Below are positions 16,527-25,570 of a stretch of 64,000 bases of DNA, piece by piece. Positions within the stretch are counted from its first letter, which is position 1; each line of letters opens with the position of its first letter. Under the pieces are notes generated by a model. It searched no databases and had not been told where the DNA came from. It saw only the letters and a program-made list of their open reading frames with translations. The stretch covers positions 325,735 through 389,734 of the forward strand of contig NZ_KI911563.1 in NCBI RefSeq assembly GCF_000515335.1. The letters are read 5' to 3'. The stretch comes from Cohnella panacarvi Gsoil 349. GTDB taxonomy: Bacteria; Bacillota; Bacilli; Paenibacillales; Paenibacillaceae. A program made the position numbers and the translations under genes.

Positions 16527-17321
16527 GTGAAAAGCTTATATAGTAAAGCGATTTTGCTCGTCGGCATCGCCGCGATGGCTGCCGGGATTGCGACGGGATG
16601 CGGTCGTTATACGACAAATAGCGAGGGGAACGTCGTCCTGACGATTTCGGCGGCAGCAAGCTTAACCGACGCGCTGACGGAGGTCCAACAACGGTACGAA
16701 AGCTCGCACGATTCGATTAAGCTGCGCTTTAACTTCGCCGCATCCGGCACGCTGCAGCAGCAGATCGAGCAGGGGGCGCCGATCGACATCTTCCTGTCCG
16801 CATCGGAGACGAACATGGACAAGCTGGTCGAGAAGCAGTTGATCGCAACGGGCAAGCATGCGAACCTGCTCTCGAATTCTCTCGTCGTCATCGTTCCTAA
16901 GAGCAACGAAGGGGCGATAACCAGATTGGAGGACTTGCGTTCGCCCGGCGTCGTCAAGCTTGCGATCGGCATTCCGGAAATCGTGCCTGCCGGCGGCTAC
17001 GCGGTGGAAGCCTTAACGGGCGCCGGGCTGTGGGATGCGCTTAGCACGAAAACCGTGCAAGCCAAAGACGTCCGCCAAGTGCTGCAATATGTAGAGACGG
17101 GCAACGTGGAGGCGGGTTTCGTCTATAAGACCGATGCGCTCGCCTCGAACCGGGCGGACATCGCGTTCGCTGTCGATCCGGCCTCCTACAAGCCGATTGT
17201 TTATCCGATCGGCGTCGTAAGAGCGACGAAACATAGGAAAGAAGCGGACGAGGTCTTCGATTATTTGCGATCCGACGAAGCGATGGACATTTTCAGAAAG
17301 TACGGGTTCGAGTTTCCATAG
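16527..17321 (+). CDS. modA: Molybdate-type ABC transporter substrate-binding lipoprotein
   Basis: A 264-residue periplasmic-binding-fold protein. The signal (LLVGIAAMAAGIATGC) is lipidated at Cys 25. The oxyanion site is recognisable in TISAAASLTDALTEVQ, RFNFAASGTLQQQIEQGAP, DIFLSASETNMDKL and IGIPEIVPAGGYAVEAL. It should bind molybdate or tungstate outside the membrane. It starts at GTG 16527 with GGGGGAG upstream. No modB or modC follows, which is unusual; a sulfite reductase operon comes next. The permease and ATPase must be elsewhere. Confidence 0.9.
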   Translation: MKSLYSKAILLVGIAAMAAGIATGCGRYTTNSEGNVVLTISAAASLTDALTEVQQRYESSHDSIKLRFNFAASGTLQQQIEQGAPIDIFLSASETNMDKLVEKQLIATGKHANLLSNSLVVIVPKSNEGAITRLEDLRSPGVVKLAIGIPEIVPAGGYAVEALTGAGLWDALSTKTVQAKDVRQVLQYVETGNVEAGFVYKTDALASNRADIAFAVDPASYKPIVYPIGVVRATKHRKEADEVFDYLRSDEAMDIFRKYGFEFP

Positions 17322-17334
17322 AATGAATGAATAA

Positions 17335-17356
17335 TAATAATTATTATGTAAACCAA
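17335..17356. repeat. 22-bp shared palindrome-tail element, copy 1
   Basis: A TAATAATTATTA palindrome plus the tail TGTAAACCAA, identical to 24797-24818. It lies just after modA and about 130 nt before cysJ. Confidence 0.7.
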
Positions 17357-17484
17357 GAGGCATAACCCGAACTGATAGAACCTATAAAATCAATCTAATT
17401 GACCCTGCAAGGGCGCTGTGATAGCTTGAGATGTAGAGAAGTTTACAAAATACGAGGATTTTACGCTGCGTGAGGTGCATTTTG

Positions 17485-19323
17485 TTGGAATTGCAATCGA
17501 CGAACAGTCCGTTTAACCAAGAGCAAGCAGAGCTGCTTAACCGCCTGCTGCCATCCTTGACGGATACGCAAAGAATTTGGCTTAGCGGATTCTTGACCGC
17601 GATCGGCGGATCAGCCTCCGCAGGCGCTAACCCTGCGGCTTCCGCGGTGAGCCAGCCGGCAGCCGCTGCCCCGGCGGTCGCGAGAGAAGCGACCGTGCTG
17701 TACGGTTCCCAGACCGGGAACAGCCACAAATTGGCGACCAAGCTATCCAAGAAATTGACGGATCAAGGCGTGCAGACGACGCTTTCGTCCATGAGCGACT
17801 TTAAGGTGAACGGGCTCAAGAAAGTCCAAGATCTATTCATCGTCGTCAGTACGCACGGAGAAGGGGAGCCGCCGGATAACGCGATCGCCTTCTACGAATT
17901 TCTTCATAGCAAGCGGGCGCCGCAATTGGACGATCTTCGGTTCTCCGTATTGGCGCTCGGCGACACGTCTTACGAGTTTTTCTGCCAGACGGGCAAAGAC
18001 TTCGACAAAAAGCTTGAAGAGCTAGGCGGCAAGAGACTTGTCCCTCGCATCGATTGCGACGTCGATTTCGATGAAGCCGCGACGGAATGGATTGCGCAGG
18101 TATCCGGCGCGTTACGCGAATCTGCTTCGGCAGGCGCGGGCGTAGCAACGGCGGGTGCGGCGGCTCCGGCTGCGGGCGCTGCGGCCGAGGAATCCGAATA
18201 TTCGCGGAGCAACCCGTTCCAAGCGGAAATTCTGGAAAACTTGAATTTGAACGGTCGCGGATCGGATCGCGAGACGCGTCACGTCGAAATCTCTCTTGAG
18301 GGATCTCATCTACAATACGAACCTGGCGATAGCTTGGGCGTCATTCCGCAGAACGATCCGGAGCTCGTCGATCAACTGATCGCGGCCATGGATTGGCGCG
18401 CGGACGAACTCGTTACCGTCAGCAAGAGCGGCGAAGAGCGCGGCTTGCGCGACGCGCTGCTGAACCATTACGAAATTTCGACGCTAACGAAGCCGCTCTT
18501 GACGGCCATCGAGGCGCTTACGTCTAACGCGGATCTGTGCGACCTGCTGGCTCCAGGCGGCGAGCAAGAGCTGAAGGAATACATGAACGGACGCGATCTG
18601 CTGGACTTGGTCCAAGACTTCAAGATGAAAGGCATCCCGGCGGAACCGTTCGTCACGCTGCTGCGTAAAATCCCGGCCCGTCTGTACTCGATCTCCAGCA
18701 GTCCAAGAGCGAATCCGGACGAAGTGCACATTACCGTTCGCGCGGTCCGCTACGAGTCGCACGGCAGAGCGCGCAAAGGCGTCGCTTCCGTCCATCTCGC
18801 GGAACGAGTGGAGAGCGGCGATAAGCTTCCGGTGTTCATTCAGCAGAATACGAGCTTTAAGCTCCCCGAGAATCCGGACGCTCCGATCATCATGATCGGA
18901 CCGGGCACGGGCGTGGCGCCATTCCGTTCGTTCATCGCGGACCGCGAAGAGACGGGCGCGAGCGGCAAATCTTGGTTGTTCTACGGAGACCAGCATTTCT
19001 CGACGGACTTCCTGTACCAGATCGAATGGCAACGCTGGCTGAAAGACGGCGCGCTTACGAAGATGGACGTGGCGTTCTCCCGCGATACCGACCAGAAAGT
19101 ATACGTGCAGCATCGCATGCTGGAGAAGAGCGGCGAACTGTTCCGTTGGCTGCAGGAAGGCGCACACGTGTACGTGTGCGGCGACGAGAAGAAGATGGCT
19201 CACGACGTCCATCAAGCGCTCCTCTCGATTATCGAGAAGGAAGGCAACATGAGCTCGGAGCAAGCTGCGGAATACGTAGCTAGTATGCAACAGCAGAAGC
19301 GATACCAGAGAGACGTATACTAG
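17485..19323 (+). CDS. cysJ: Assimilatory sulfite reductase, flavoprotein subunit
   Basis: About 612 residues. The order is a short N-terminal segment (STNSPFNQEQAELLNRLLPS) as in Bacillus CysJ, a flavodoxin domain (VLYGSQTGNSHKLATKL, STHGEGEPPDNA), an Ala/Gly-rich linker near residues 205-235, an FAD-binding domain (RLYSISSSPRANPDEV) and an NADPH-binding domain (MIGPGTGVAPFRSF, HVYVCGDEKKMAHDV). It passes electrons from NADPH to CysI. Start uncertain: GAGGTG best fits TTG 17485, while TTG 17482 and GTG 17470 are in frame. Operon with cysI 39 nt downstream. Confidence 0.95.
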   Translation: MELQSTNSPFNQEQAELLNRLLPSLTDTQRIWLSGFLTAIGGSASAGANPAASAVSQPAAAAPAVAREATVLYGSQTGNSHKLATKLSKKLTDQGVQTTLSSMSDFKVNGLKKVQDLFIVVSTHGEGEPPDNAIAFYEFLHSKRAPQLDDLRFSVLALGDTSYEFFCQTGKDFDKKLEELGGKRLVPRIDCDVDFDEAATEWIAQVSGALRESASAGAGVATAGAAAPAAGAAAEESEYSRSNPFQAEILENLNLNGRGSDRETRHVEISLEGSHLQYEPGDSLGVIPQNDPELVDQLIAAMDWRADELVTVSKSGEERGLRDALLNHYEISTLTKPLLTAIEALTSNADLCDLLAPGGEQELKEYMNGRDLLDLVQDFKMKGIPAEPFVTLLRKIPARLYSISSSPRANPDEVHITVRAVRYESHGRARKGVASVHLAERVESGDKLPVFIQQNTSFKLPENPDAPIIMIGPGTGVAPFRSFIADREETGASGKSWLFYGDQHFSTDFLYQIEWQRWLKDGALTKMDVAFSRDTDQKVYVQHRMLEKSGELFRWLQEGAHVYVCGDEKKMAHDVHQALLSIIEKEGNMSSEQAAEYVASMQQQKRYQRDVY

Positions 19324-19362
19324 GGCGAGTTGCAGGCTTGCGAGAGGAGAAAGGGATTAACG

Positions 19363-21087
19363 ATGTCAAACAATCATTTACTATCGACGAACAGCGCCCC
19401 GCACAGCGACGTAGAGGAAATTAAACGCCGTACGAATTATTTGCGCGGCAATCTCGAAGAGGCGCTTAAAGATCCGATTACCGGTGCGATTACGGAAGAC
19501 GAGAACCGGCTCATGAAGTTCCACGGCAGCTACATGCAGGACGACCGCGATCTGCGCAACGAACGGAACAAGCAGAAGCTCGAACCGGCGTATCAATTCA
19601 TGCTTCGCGTCCGCGCGGCAGGCGGCGTCGTCACGTCCGAGCAATGGCTTGCGATGGACAGCGTTGCCCGGAAGTACGGGGGCGACACGATTCGCCTGAC
19701 GACTCGCCAGTCGTTCCAGCTGCACGGCGTCATTAAATGGAATTTGAAAAAGACGATCCGCGAAGTGAACGACGCGATGCTGAGCACGCTTGCCGCTTGC
19801 GGCGACGTTAACCGTAACGTCATGTGCAATCCGAATCCTTATCAATCGGAAGTGCACGAGCAAGTGTTCGAATGGGCGACCAAGATCAGCAATCATCTCG
19901 ATCCGCAGACGAGAGCGTATCATGAGATTTGGCTCGACGGAGAGAAAGTCGCGGACAGCCAAGAGGGCGTGGAGCAAGAGCCGATCTACGGCCTGGTCTA
20001 CTTGCCGCGTAAGTTCAAGATCGGTATCGCGGTTCCGCCGTCCAACGACGTGGACGTATATTCCCAAGACCTCGGTCTTATTGCGATCGTCGATAACGAG
20101 AACAAGCTGCAAGGATTTAACGTCATCGTAGGCGGCGGCATGGGCATGTCCCACGGCGATCCGAAGACGTATCCGCAAATCGCGAAGTCGATCGGCTTCT
20201 GCAGACCGGAGCAAGTCATTGACGTAGCGGAGAAAATCGTTACGATCCAGCGCGATTACGGCGACCGCGCCGTCCGCAAGCACGCCCGCTTCAAGTACAC
20301 GATCGACGACCGCGGCCTTGAGTGGTTTAAGGACGAACTGACCAATCGCCTTGGCTGGAAGCTCGATGAAGCGAAGCCTTTCTCCTTCGACCATAACGGC
20401 GATCGCTACGGTTGGGTGAAAGGCAGCAACGGCAAATGGCACTATACGCTGTTCATCCAGAACGGCCGCATTAAGGATGAAGAAGGCTTGCAGCTGTTCA
20501 CGGGTTTACGCGAGATCGCGAAGCTGCATATCAGCGATTTCCGCCTGACGCCTAACCAGAACCTGATCATCGGGAACGTCAGCACTCAGAAGAAGAAGAA
20601 GCTCGAGGAACTGCTCCATACGTACGGAATGACCGACGGCAGCTACTATACGGCGCTTCGCCGCAATTCGATGGCTTGCGTCGCATTGCCGACCTGCGGC
20701 CTCGCGATGGCCGAATCGGAGCGGTACTTGCCGTCTCTGATCGAGAAAGTCGAGCCGATGCTGAAGGAAATCGGACTTCTTGAGGAAGATATCGTCGTTC
20801 GCATGACCGGCTGTCCGAACGGCTGCGCGAGACCGATGCTGGCCGAGCTCGCGTTCATCGGCAAAGCTCCCGGCAAGTACAACATGTATCTCGGCGGCGG
20901 CTTCCGCGGCGAACGCTTGAACAAGCTGTACAAGGAGAACATCGGCGAAGCCGAGATTCTCGATTCGCTTCGTCCGATCCTGGCGCGTTATGCGAAGGAG
21001 CGCAACCCGGGCGAACACTTCGGCGACTTCACGATCCGTGCCGGTTACGTGAAAGAAACGACCGACGGTATGAATTTCCACGCCTAA
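19363..21087 (+). CDS. cysI: Assimilatory sulfite reductase, hemoprotein subunit
   Basis: A 574-residue siroheme protein that reduces sulfite to sulfide with six electrons from CysJ. The [4Fe-4S]-siroheme ligands are all present: Cys439 and Cys445 ([15 protein letters not shown]), Cys484 and Cys488 ([10 protein letters not shown]). Substrate-site basic residues are in [13 protein letters not shown] and [19 protein letters not shown]. The ATG at 19363 follows GAGAGGAGAAAGGG. It is preceded by cysJ and ended by a strong terminator. Confidence 0.96.
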   Translation: MSNNHLLSTNSAPHSDVEEIKRRTNYLRGNLEEALKDPITGAITEDENRLMKFHGSYMQDDRDLRNERNKQKLEPAYQFMLRVRAAGGVVTSEQWLAMDSVARKYGGDTIRLTTRQSFQLHGVIKWNLKKTIREVNDAMLSTLAACGDVNRNVMCNPNPYQSEVHEQVFEWATKISNHLDPQTRAYHEIWLDGEKVADSQEGVEQEPIYGLVYLPRKFKIGIAVPPSNDVDVYSQDLGLIAIVDNENKLQGFNVIVGGGMGMSHGDPKTYPQIAKSIGFCRPEQVIDVAEKIVTIQRDYGDRAVRKHARFKYTIDDRGLEWFKDELTNRLGWKLDEAKPFSFDHNGDRYGWVKGSNGKWHYTLFIQNGRIKDEEGLQLFTGLREIAKLHISDFRLTPNQNLIIGNVSTQKKKKLEELLHTYGMTDGSYYTALRRNSMACVALPTCGLAMAESERYLPSLIEKVEPMLKEIGLLEEDIVVRMTGCPNGCARPMLAELAFIGKAPGKYNMYLGGGFRGERLNKLYKENIGEAEILDSLRPILARYAKERNPGEHFGDFTIRAGYVKETTDGMNFHA

Positions 21088-21110
21088 TCGCGATATTGAT
21101 CCATAAGACG

Positions 21111-21163
21111 AAGTCCGTATTTCATGACCGCCATGTTCGGCTGTCTCGGAATACGGACTTTTT
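21111..21163 (+). terminator. Terminator after cysI
   Basis: AAGTCCGTATT pairs with AATACGGACTT, followed by further T. A G/C-rich insert lies in the loop. Confidence 0.85.
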
Positions 21164-21191
21164 CGTGCGGATAGGCTAGAGCGTACTCTAA

Positions 21192-21575
21192 CTAGTGATT
21201 GTGATGTGCGGCGAACTTCGCGTCATGGTGGGTGTCGTAGAAGGCGATTTTCAGATCGATCAAGTTCACGTTCTTCTTCAGCTCGTCGATCTGCCGCAGC
21301 ACTTCCTTGCGGTGGTCCACCATCATCTGGCGCCGCTCGTCTACGGTTTCCGCTCCTTTCATGACCATGTCGATATATCGTTTAATCTCTTTGATCGGCA
21401 TACCGGTGTTCTTCAAACAGCAGATCAGCTTGATGAGTTCGAGATCCCGCTCCGAGAACGAGCGGATGCCGGAAGGCGTCCTCGAGACGAACGGGAGAAG
21501 GCCCTCCTTATCGTAGAAACGCAGCGTATGAGCCGACAGATCGCATATTCGGGCGACTTCGTTAATCGTGTACAT
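21192..21575 (-). CDS. MerR-family regulator (YyaN/AdhR-like)
   Basis: A 127-residue regulator with a winged HTH (YTINEVARICDLSAHTLRFY, DKEGLLPFVSRTPSGIRSF), a KNTGMPIKEIKRYID linker and a coiled-coil dimer helix, ending in a His-rich tail (TPDTHH-type: DTHHDAKFAAHHNH). The type resembles aldehyde- or quinone-responsive MerR proteins such as AdhR. The ATG at 21575 has GGAGG 7 nt upstream. It is divergent from the SDR gene, whose promoter has the 19-bp MerR spacing. The effector is unknown; the His tail could simply bind metal. Confidence 0.85.
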   Translation of the reverse strand: MYTINEVARICDLSAHTLRFYDKEGLLPFVSRTPSGIRSFSERDLELIKLICCLKNTGMPIKEIKRYIDMVMKGAETVDERRQMMVDHRKEVLRQIDELKKNVNLIDLKIAFYDTHHDAKFAAHHNH

Positions 21576-21607
21576 AGAGAACCTCCGCACTATTTTTCGC
21601 CATACCC

Positions 21608-21638
21608 TTGACTTCGATAAAACTCTAACGTTTAACAT
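21608..21638 (+). promoter_or_regulatory. MerR-type promoter for the SDR gene
   Basis: TTGACT (21608-21613) and TAACAT (21633-21638) are separated by 19 bp. The spacer holds an imperfect dyad around AAACTCTAACGTTT. Its position between divergent merR and SDR genes suggests activation by the neighbour. Confidence 0.7.
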
Positions 21639-21693
21639 TAGCTTATGTCACGGAGACATGGATTGCAATGCGAAAAATAAAGGAGAGATTCTC

Positions 21694-22452
21694 ATGAACA
21701 ACGTTACGAAAATCGCGCTCGTTACGGGCGGCAGCCGCGGATTAGGCAGAGATGCCGCTCTGGCATTATCTCGCAAAGGGATCGACGTTATAGTTACTTA
21801 CGTATCGCAGAAGGAGCAAGCGGAGGCGGTCGTCGGCGAAATCGAACGCACCGGGCGTAAGGCGGCTTCGTTATACCTCAATGCAGGCGATGCGGCATCG
21901 TTCGGTTCTTTCGTCTTGGAGCTTACCGAGTTGCTGCGGGCGAAGTGGAATGCAGAACGCATGGATTATCTCGTTAACAACGCCGGCATCGGCCTTAATA
22001 CTCCGATCGCGAACACGACGGAGGAACAGTTCGACAGCCTCATGAACGTGCATTTCAAAGGCGTTTTCTTCCTTACGCAGAAACTTGTGCCTCATATGAA
22101 CGACCACGGGGCAATCATCAATCTGTCGACGGGGTTGACTCGGTTCTCGATCGCGGGTTACGGCGCGTACGCCGCGATGAAAGGCGCGATCGAGGTGTTG
22201 ACGAAGTATATGGCGAAGGAGCTCGGGCCAAGAGGCATTCGCGTGAACGCGGTAGCGCCGGGCGCGATCGCGACCGACTTCAACGGCTTGAACGTCAATG
22301 AGGAGGGGCGCAAGCATATCGGCTCCATGATCGCGCTCGGACGCGTCGGAGAGCCTGAGGACATCGGAGGCGTTGTGGCGTCTCTCTGCACCGACGAGCT
22401 CGGCTGGATTAACGGGCAGCGAATCGAGGCATCCGGGGGCATGAACTTGTAA
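21694..22452 (+). CDS. Short-chain dehydrogenase/reductase
   Basis: A 252-residue classical SDR. The cofactor loop is VTGGSRGLGRDAAL, then YLVNNAGIGLNTPI, the catalytic Ser in INLSTGLTRFS and Tyr-Lys in YGAYAAMKGAIEVLTKY, with the C-terminal VNAVAPGAIATDF and ASGGMNL. It should oxidise or reduce a small carbonyl compound with NAD(P). The ATG at 21694 has AAAGGAGAG upstream; the open frame to 21568 overlaps the promoter and is not used. Regulated by the divergent MerR protein, so a stress-response role is plausible. Confidence 0.9.
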   Translation: MNNVTKIALVTGGSRGLGRDAALALSRKGIDVIVTYVSQKEQAEAVVGEIERTGRKAASLYLNAGDAASFGSFVLELTELLRAKWNAERMDYLVNNAGIGLNTPIANTTEEQFDSLMNVHFKGVFFLTQKLVPHMNDHGAIINLSTGLTRFSIAGYGAYAAMKGAIEVLTKYMAKELGPRGIRVNAVAPGAIATDFNGLNVNEEGRKHIGSMIALGRVGEPEDIGGVVASLCTDELGWINGQRIEASGGMNL

Positions 22453-22473
22453 TTGCCGATATTCATTGGTTAA

Positions 22474-22519
22474 GAACTCGCACTTCGGTCATCACAAGAT
22501 GGCTGAGGGCGAGTTTTTT
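22474..22519 (+). terminator. Terminator after the SDR gene
   Basis: AACTCGC pairs with GCGAGTT, and the inner CTTCGGTCATC/GATGGCTGAGG arms continue the helix, followed by six T. Confidence 0.85.
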
Positions 22520-22593
22520 ATCGTGGGGGGAAAATCGATGACATGCTTCTTGTCACCAATCGGGTGCTATAATGGGTTTGTGACTGGAGGGAA

Positions 22594-23544
22594 ATGGCAT
22601 TGAGACGGTTGGATCGATTGATGGCTATACTGATCGCGCTCCAGCAGAAGCCGGAAACCGCTCAGAGGCTCGCGGACAAGTTCGAAGTGAATAAGCGGAC
22701 GATTCTGCGCGATATGCAGGCGTTATCCGAGATGGGTATTCCACTCTATGCAACATCGGGACCGACCGGCGGTTTCCGGCTTATGGAAGGGTTTCAGCTG
22801 CCGCCGCTGCAACTCGACGCCAGCGAGGCGCTGGCCGTGTTGTTCGCGCTGCACAGTCTGACGAAGCTGGCCGATACTCCGTTCAAGCACGCGAGATGGA
22901 CGGCCATGGACAAGATTAAAGCCGTCTTGCCGGAGACGACGCTGAAGCAAGCCCTGCCGATGCTGGATCGCGTGGAGCTGGCCGTGCCCGAGCGGATCGT
23001 GAAGACGCCGCACCTGGCCGCGTTGCTGGCTTTCACTGCAGATTCTGCATGGGTTACGGTTATGTACCGTTCCGAGAATCATCGGCGTTCGCTGCTGCTG
23101 CATCCGCACAAAATCTATGCCGCCCACGGGTATTGGTACTGCGAAGCGTATTCGGCGACGCATGGCGAGCAGCGGACGTTCCGCATCGATCGATTCGACT
23201 CGTTGGAGGAGGCCGAAGCGCCCAAGGAATCGAGCAGCGATGCAAGAGCGAATAAACCAGTGACGGCTTCGGACGAGCAGCATACTCGAATCGTGGCCAA
23301 GCTGACGTACCGAGGAGCGCTGCTGGCGGAGCAAGACATCCATATCGGCGACAGCGTAAAGCAGATTTCGGACGATTCGTGGTACCTCGATATACAATTG
23401 CCTCTCTCGGAGTGGAAATGGGCGGTGCGATTTTTCTACGGATTAGGGATAGACGCGGAGGTCATTGAGTCTGCTAGGCTGCGCCAAGAGATTGCCGGTA
23501 TGGCGAACCAGACGCTTGAAAGATATCAGGAGGCTGATAGATGA
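22594..23544 (+). CDS. YafY-type HTH/WYL-domain transcriptional regulator
   Basis: A 316-residue protein with a winged HTH of the DeoR/HTH_11 kind at the N-terminus (QRLADKFEVNKRTILRDMQA) and a WYL-type ligand-sensing domain (about 140-215: WVTVMYRSENHRRSLLLHPH, GYWYCEAYSATHGEQRTFRI). The C-terminal WCX-like part follows. GGAGG stands 3 nt before the ATG at 22594 and 9 nt before TTG 22600, so the true start may be the TTG. It shares a 4-nt ATGA overlap with the next gene. Its targets and ligand are unknown. Confidence 0.85.
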   Translation: MALRRLDRLMAILIALQQKPETAQRLADKFEVNKRTILRDMQALSEMGIPLYATSGPTGGFRLMEGFQLPPLQLDASEALAVLFALHSLTKLADTPFKHARWTAMDKIKAVLPETTLKQALPMLDRVELAVPERIVKTPHLAALLAFTADSAWVTVMYRSENHRRSLLLHPHKIYAAHGYWYCEAYSATHGEQRTFRIDRFDSLEEAEAPKESSSDARANKPVTASDEQHTRIVAKLTYRGALLAEQDIHIGDSVKQISDDSWYLDIQLPLSEWKWAVRFFYGLGIDAEVIESARLRQEIAGMANQTLERYQEADR

Positions 23545-24431
23545 TGCACAACGGTGCGAACGTGTTGGAGCTCGCGAAGTCGTTCCTCTATAAGAACGGC
23601 AGATTGTTGGATCGCAGAAGGTTCGAGTATCATTTCGAGGGCGGCTCCAAGCAGGCGGTACTGGATGTATTGCGCGCCTATCAGAACGCCGATGGCGGAT
23701 TCGGCAACGCGCTCGAGCCGGATATCCGCTGCCCGCAGAGTCAGCCCGTTCCGACGGAGATGGCTTTGCACATCATGGACGAGATCGGCGCTTTCGATCC
23801 GGAGATCATGGAAGGAATCTTGCGTTACTTGAGCGAGATTACGTTGCCGGACGGCGGATTCCCACTCGTGTTCCGCAGCGCACTCGAATACCCTCACGCC
23901 CCGTGGTGGATGGTCGAACGGGATGACGTTCCTTCTATCAATCCGACGGGTACGATTATCGGCTTGCTCTATAAGCAGAAGGCGAATGTCGCGGTTTTCC
24001 AGGAAGATTGGTTTAAGCGGTGCGTCGATTATTTATGGAGATATATGGAGGAAGCTAGACCAGACGGCTATCACGACGGTATCCAATGGGTCGAGTTTTT
24101 GCGTCATACACCCGATCAAAGCCGTGCGAGCCATCATTTTGCGGTAGTTGACGAATGGCTGCAAAAACCGGGAACGATCGAACGCGATCCGAATGCGCAA
24201 GGTTACGTGCAGAAGGTGCTGGATTGGGCGCCGGCGCGCGGGAGCTATTCGGGCAAATTCGTGACAACGGACGAGCTGAACGTTCATTTGAACGCCATCC
24301 TCGATCAACAGCAGGAAGACGGCGGATGGATGATCAGCTGGCCGGCTGTCGGCGCCGGCGCCGAATCCGAATGGCGCGGCTGGTTGACGGTCGAACGGCT
24401 CAAGACGCTCAGATCATATGAGAAGCTATGA
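23541..24431 (+). CDS. Alpha/alpha-toroid (prenyltransferase/squalene-cyclase-like) protein
   Basis: A 296-residue soluble protein. The repeats AYQNADGGFGNALEPD, ITLPDGGFPLVF and DQQQEDGGWMISWP are QW-like motifs as in the terpenoid-cyclase/prenyltransferase toroid fold. Catalytic Asp-rich motifs of known cyclases (DxDD) are not obvious, so it may be a binding or sugar-processing toroid rather than a cyclase. ATGA overlap with the WYL regulator and AGGAGG 7 nt before the start point to a joint operon. Confidence 0.7.
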   Translation: MMHNGANVLELAKSFLYKNGRLLDRRRFEYHFEGGSKQAVLDVLRAYQNADGGFGNALEPDIRCPQSQPVPTEMALHIMDEIGAFDPEIMEGILRYLSEITLPDGGFPLVFRSALEYPHAPWWMVERDDVPSINPTGTIIGLLYKQKANVAVFQEDWFKRCVDYLWRYMEEARPDGYHDGIQWVEFLRHTPDQSRASHHFAVVDEWLQKPGTIERDPNAQGYVQKVLDWAPARGSYSGKFVTTDELNVHLNAILDQQQEDGGWMISWPAVGAGAESEWRGWLTVERLKTLRSYEKL

Positions 24432-24458
24432 AACGGATGAATAGAGGAGGAATTTGAG

Positions 24459-24773
24459 TTGGCAATCGTTCAAGTGACGATCGTACCCCTGGGGACTGGA
24501 TCGACAAGCGTCGGCGAATATGTAGCGGCGGTGCACCGGGTGCTCGAGCAAGAGGGAGGAAGGGTCAAATACGAGCTGACGCCGATGAGCACGATCATCG
24601 AGGGCGATCTGGATGATCTCATCGCGATCGTCAGACGCATGCACGAAGTGCCGTTCGAGAACGGCGCCATGAGAGTGTCGACGTCGCTCACGATCGATGA
24701 TCGGCGCGATAAGGTCGGTACGATGGAACAAAAGCTGCGATCCGTTGAAGAAAAGATTAATGAGATTAAATAA
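24459..24773 (+). CDS. MTH1187/YqgV-family thiamine-binding-type protein
   Basis: A 104-residue protein with the compact alpha/beta layout of YqgV: IVQVTIVPLGTGSTSVGEYV, YELTPMSTIIEGDLDDLIAIV, RMHEVPFENGAMRVSTSLTIDDRRDK (in parts). Members form ferredoxin-like oligomers and are reported to bind thiamine or its precursors; the role in the cell is uncertain. It starts at TTG 24459, with AGGAGG 8-9 nt upstream, 27 nt after the toroid gene. No thiamine gene is nearby. Confidence 0.85.
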   Translation: MAIVQVTIVPLGTGSTSVGEYVAAVHRVLEQEGGRVKYELTPMSTIIEGDLDDLIAIVRRMHEVPFENGAMRVSTSLTIDDRRDKVGTMEQKLRSVEEKINEIK

Positions 24774-24796
24774 ATAGAAGTTTTCACCTGTATTCG

Positions 24797-24818
24797 TAAT
24801 AATTATTATGTAAACCAA
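24797..24818. repeat. 22-bp shared palindrome-tail element, copy 2
   Basis: Identical to 17335-17356. Here the palindrome is preceded by TTCG, so the site also reads TTCGTAATAATTATTA, which resembles a Zur half. It lies 22 nt before the AlkZ-related start codon. Confidence 0.7.
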
Positions 24819-24840
24819 TGATGTGAAGGGGTTAAGTTCG

Positions 24841-25521
24841 ATGCAAACGGCCATCAAGATCGAGCGTTACGAAGCTGCGATAGACGCAATCAAGGAAATC
24901 GGCATTCTGCCGTTATCGCCGCTATTCCCGGATTATCCTTCCTTGGAAAGTCTCACGAACAAAGCGGATTGGTATACGGAAACCGAACGAGATCCTTGGC
25001 TGTGGCGGGCGCGATTCCCGGCGGACGGCGTGGCGGCGTACGGGAAGTTCCTCAAGAAGAAATCGATCTTGATCTCAAGCCAACTCGTGCCTGCCATGAA
25101 GGCCGTCATCGGGCATACCGCCAGTGCCCTTCAGCGCTACGCAGACGGATTGATCTCGACAACCGCGAAAGATCTATACCGGCTCATCGAAGAGAATCCG
25201 GGCATCGAAACGCGCGCCTTGCGGAAGCTTAGCGGATTATCCGCCACGGAGCAGAAGAAAGAGTACGATCTAGCGATCACGGAGCTGCAAGCCGGCATGG
25301 ACATCGTCATCTCCGGGGTGAAGCAACGCCTGAACGATAACGGCGACAAGAACGGCTGGAACAGCACGTCGTTCGAAACCGCCGAGCATTGGATGGGCAC
25401 TCATCGGATAGAAGCGAGCCCGACGGATCGCGGCGTCGCCGAGCGCCATATTCAAGATTGGCTGCAGGCAAGATGCAGCGAGGCAACGATGAAGTCTTTC
25501 GTGAAGCTGCTTAGACTATAG
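24841..25521 (+). CDS. AlkZ-related winged-helix protein
   Basis: A 226-residue soluble protein. The patterns FPDYPSLESLTNKADWYT, DPWLWRARFPADGVAAYGKF, LYRLIEENPGIETRALRKLSG (in parts), KKEYDLAITELQAGMDIVIS and GWNSTSFETAEHWM match a Bacillota family that is usually annotated AlkZ-related, after the alkylpurine glycosylase AlkZ. The glycosylase's catalytic QxQ motif is not seen, so activity is doubtful. The ATG at 24841 is used because GAAGGGG stands 9 nt upstream of it; a GTG lies six codons earlier. Confidence 0.65.
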   Translation: MQTAIKIERYEAAIDAIKEIGILPLSPLFPDYPSLESLTNKADWYTETERDPWLWRARFPADGVAAYGKFLKKKSILISSQLVPAMKAVIGHTASALQRYADGLISTTAKDLYRLIEENPGIETRALRKLSGLSATEQKKEYDLAITELQAGMDIVISGVKQRLNDNGDKNGWNSTSFETAEHWMGTHRIEASPTDRGVAERHIQDWLQARCSEATMKSFVKLLRL

Positions 25522-25532
25522 CGCCAAGGAAG

Positions 25533-25570
25533 AGAAAGCCGACCAGAGATACGATCTGGTCGGCTTTCTT
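25533..25570 (+). terminator. Terminator after the AlkZ-related gene
   Basis: AGAAAGCCGACCAG pairs with CTGGTCGGCTTTCT around a 9-nt loop. Thirteen or more continuous pairs followed by T. Confidence 0.9.

Noticed and set aside
19381..20442. Open frame antisense to cysI
   Set aside because: Overlaps a secure gene on the other strand, no ribosome site, shadow composition.
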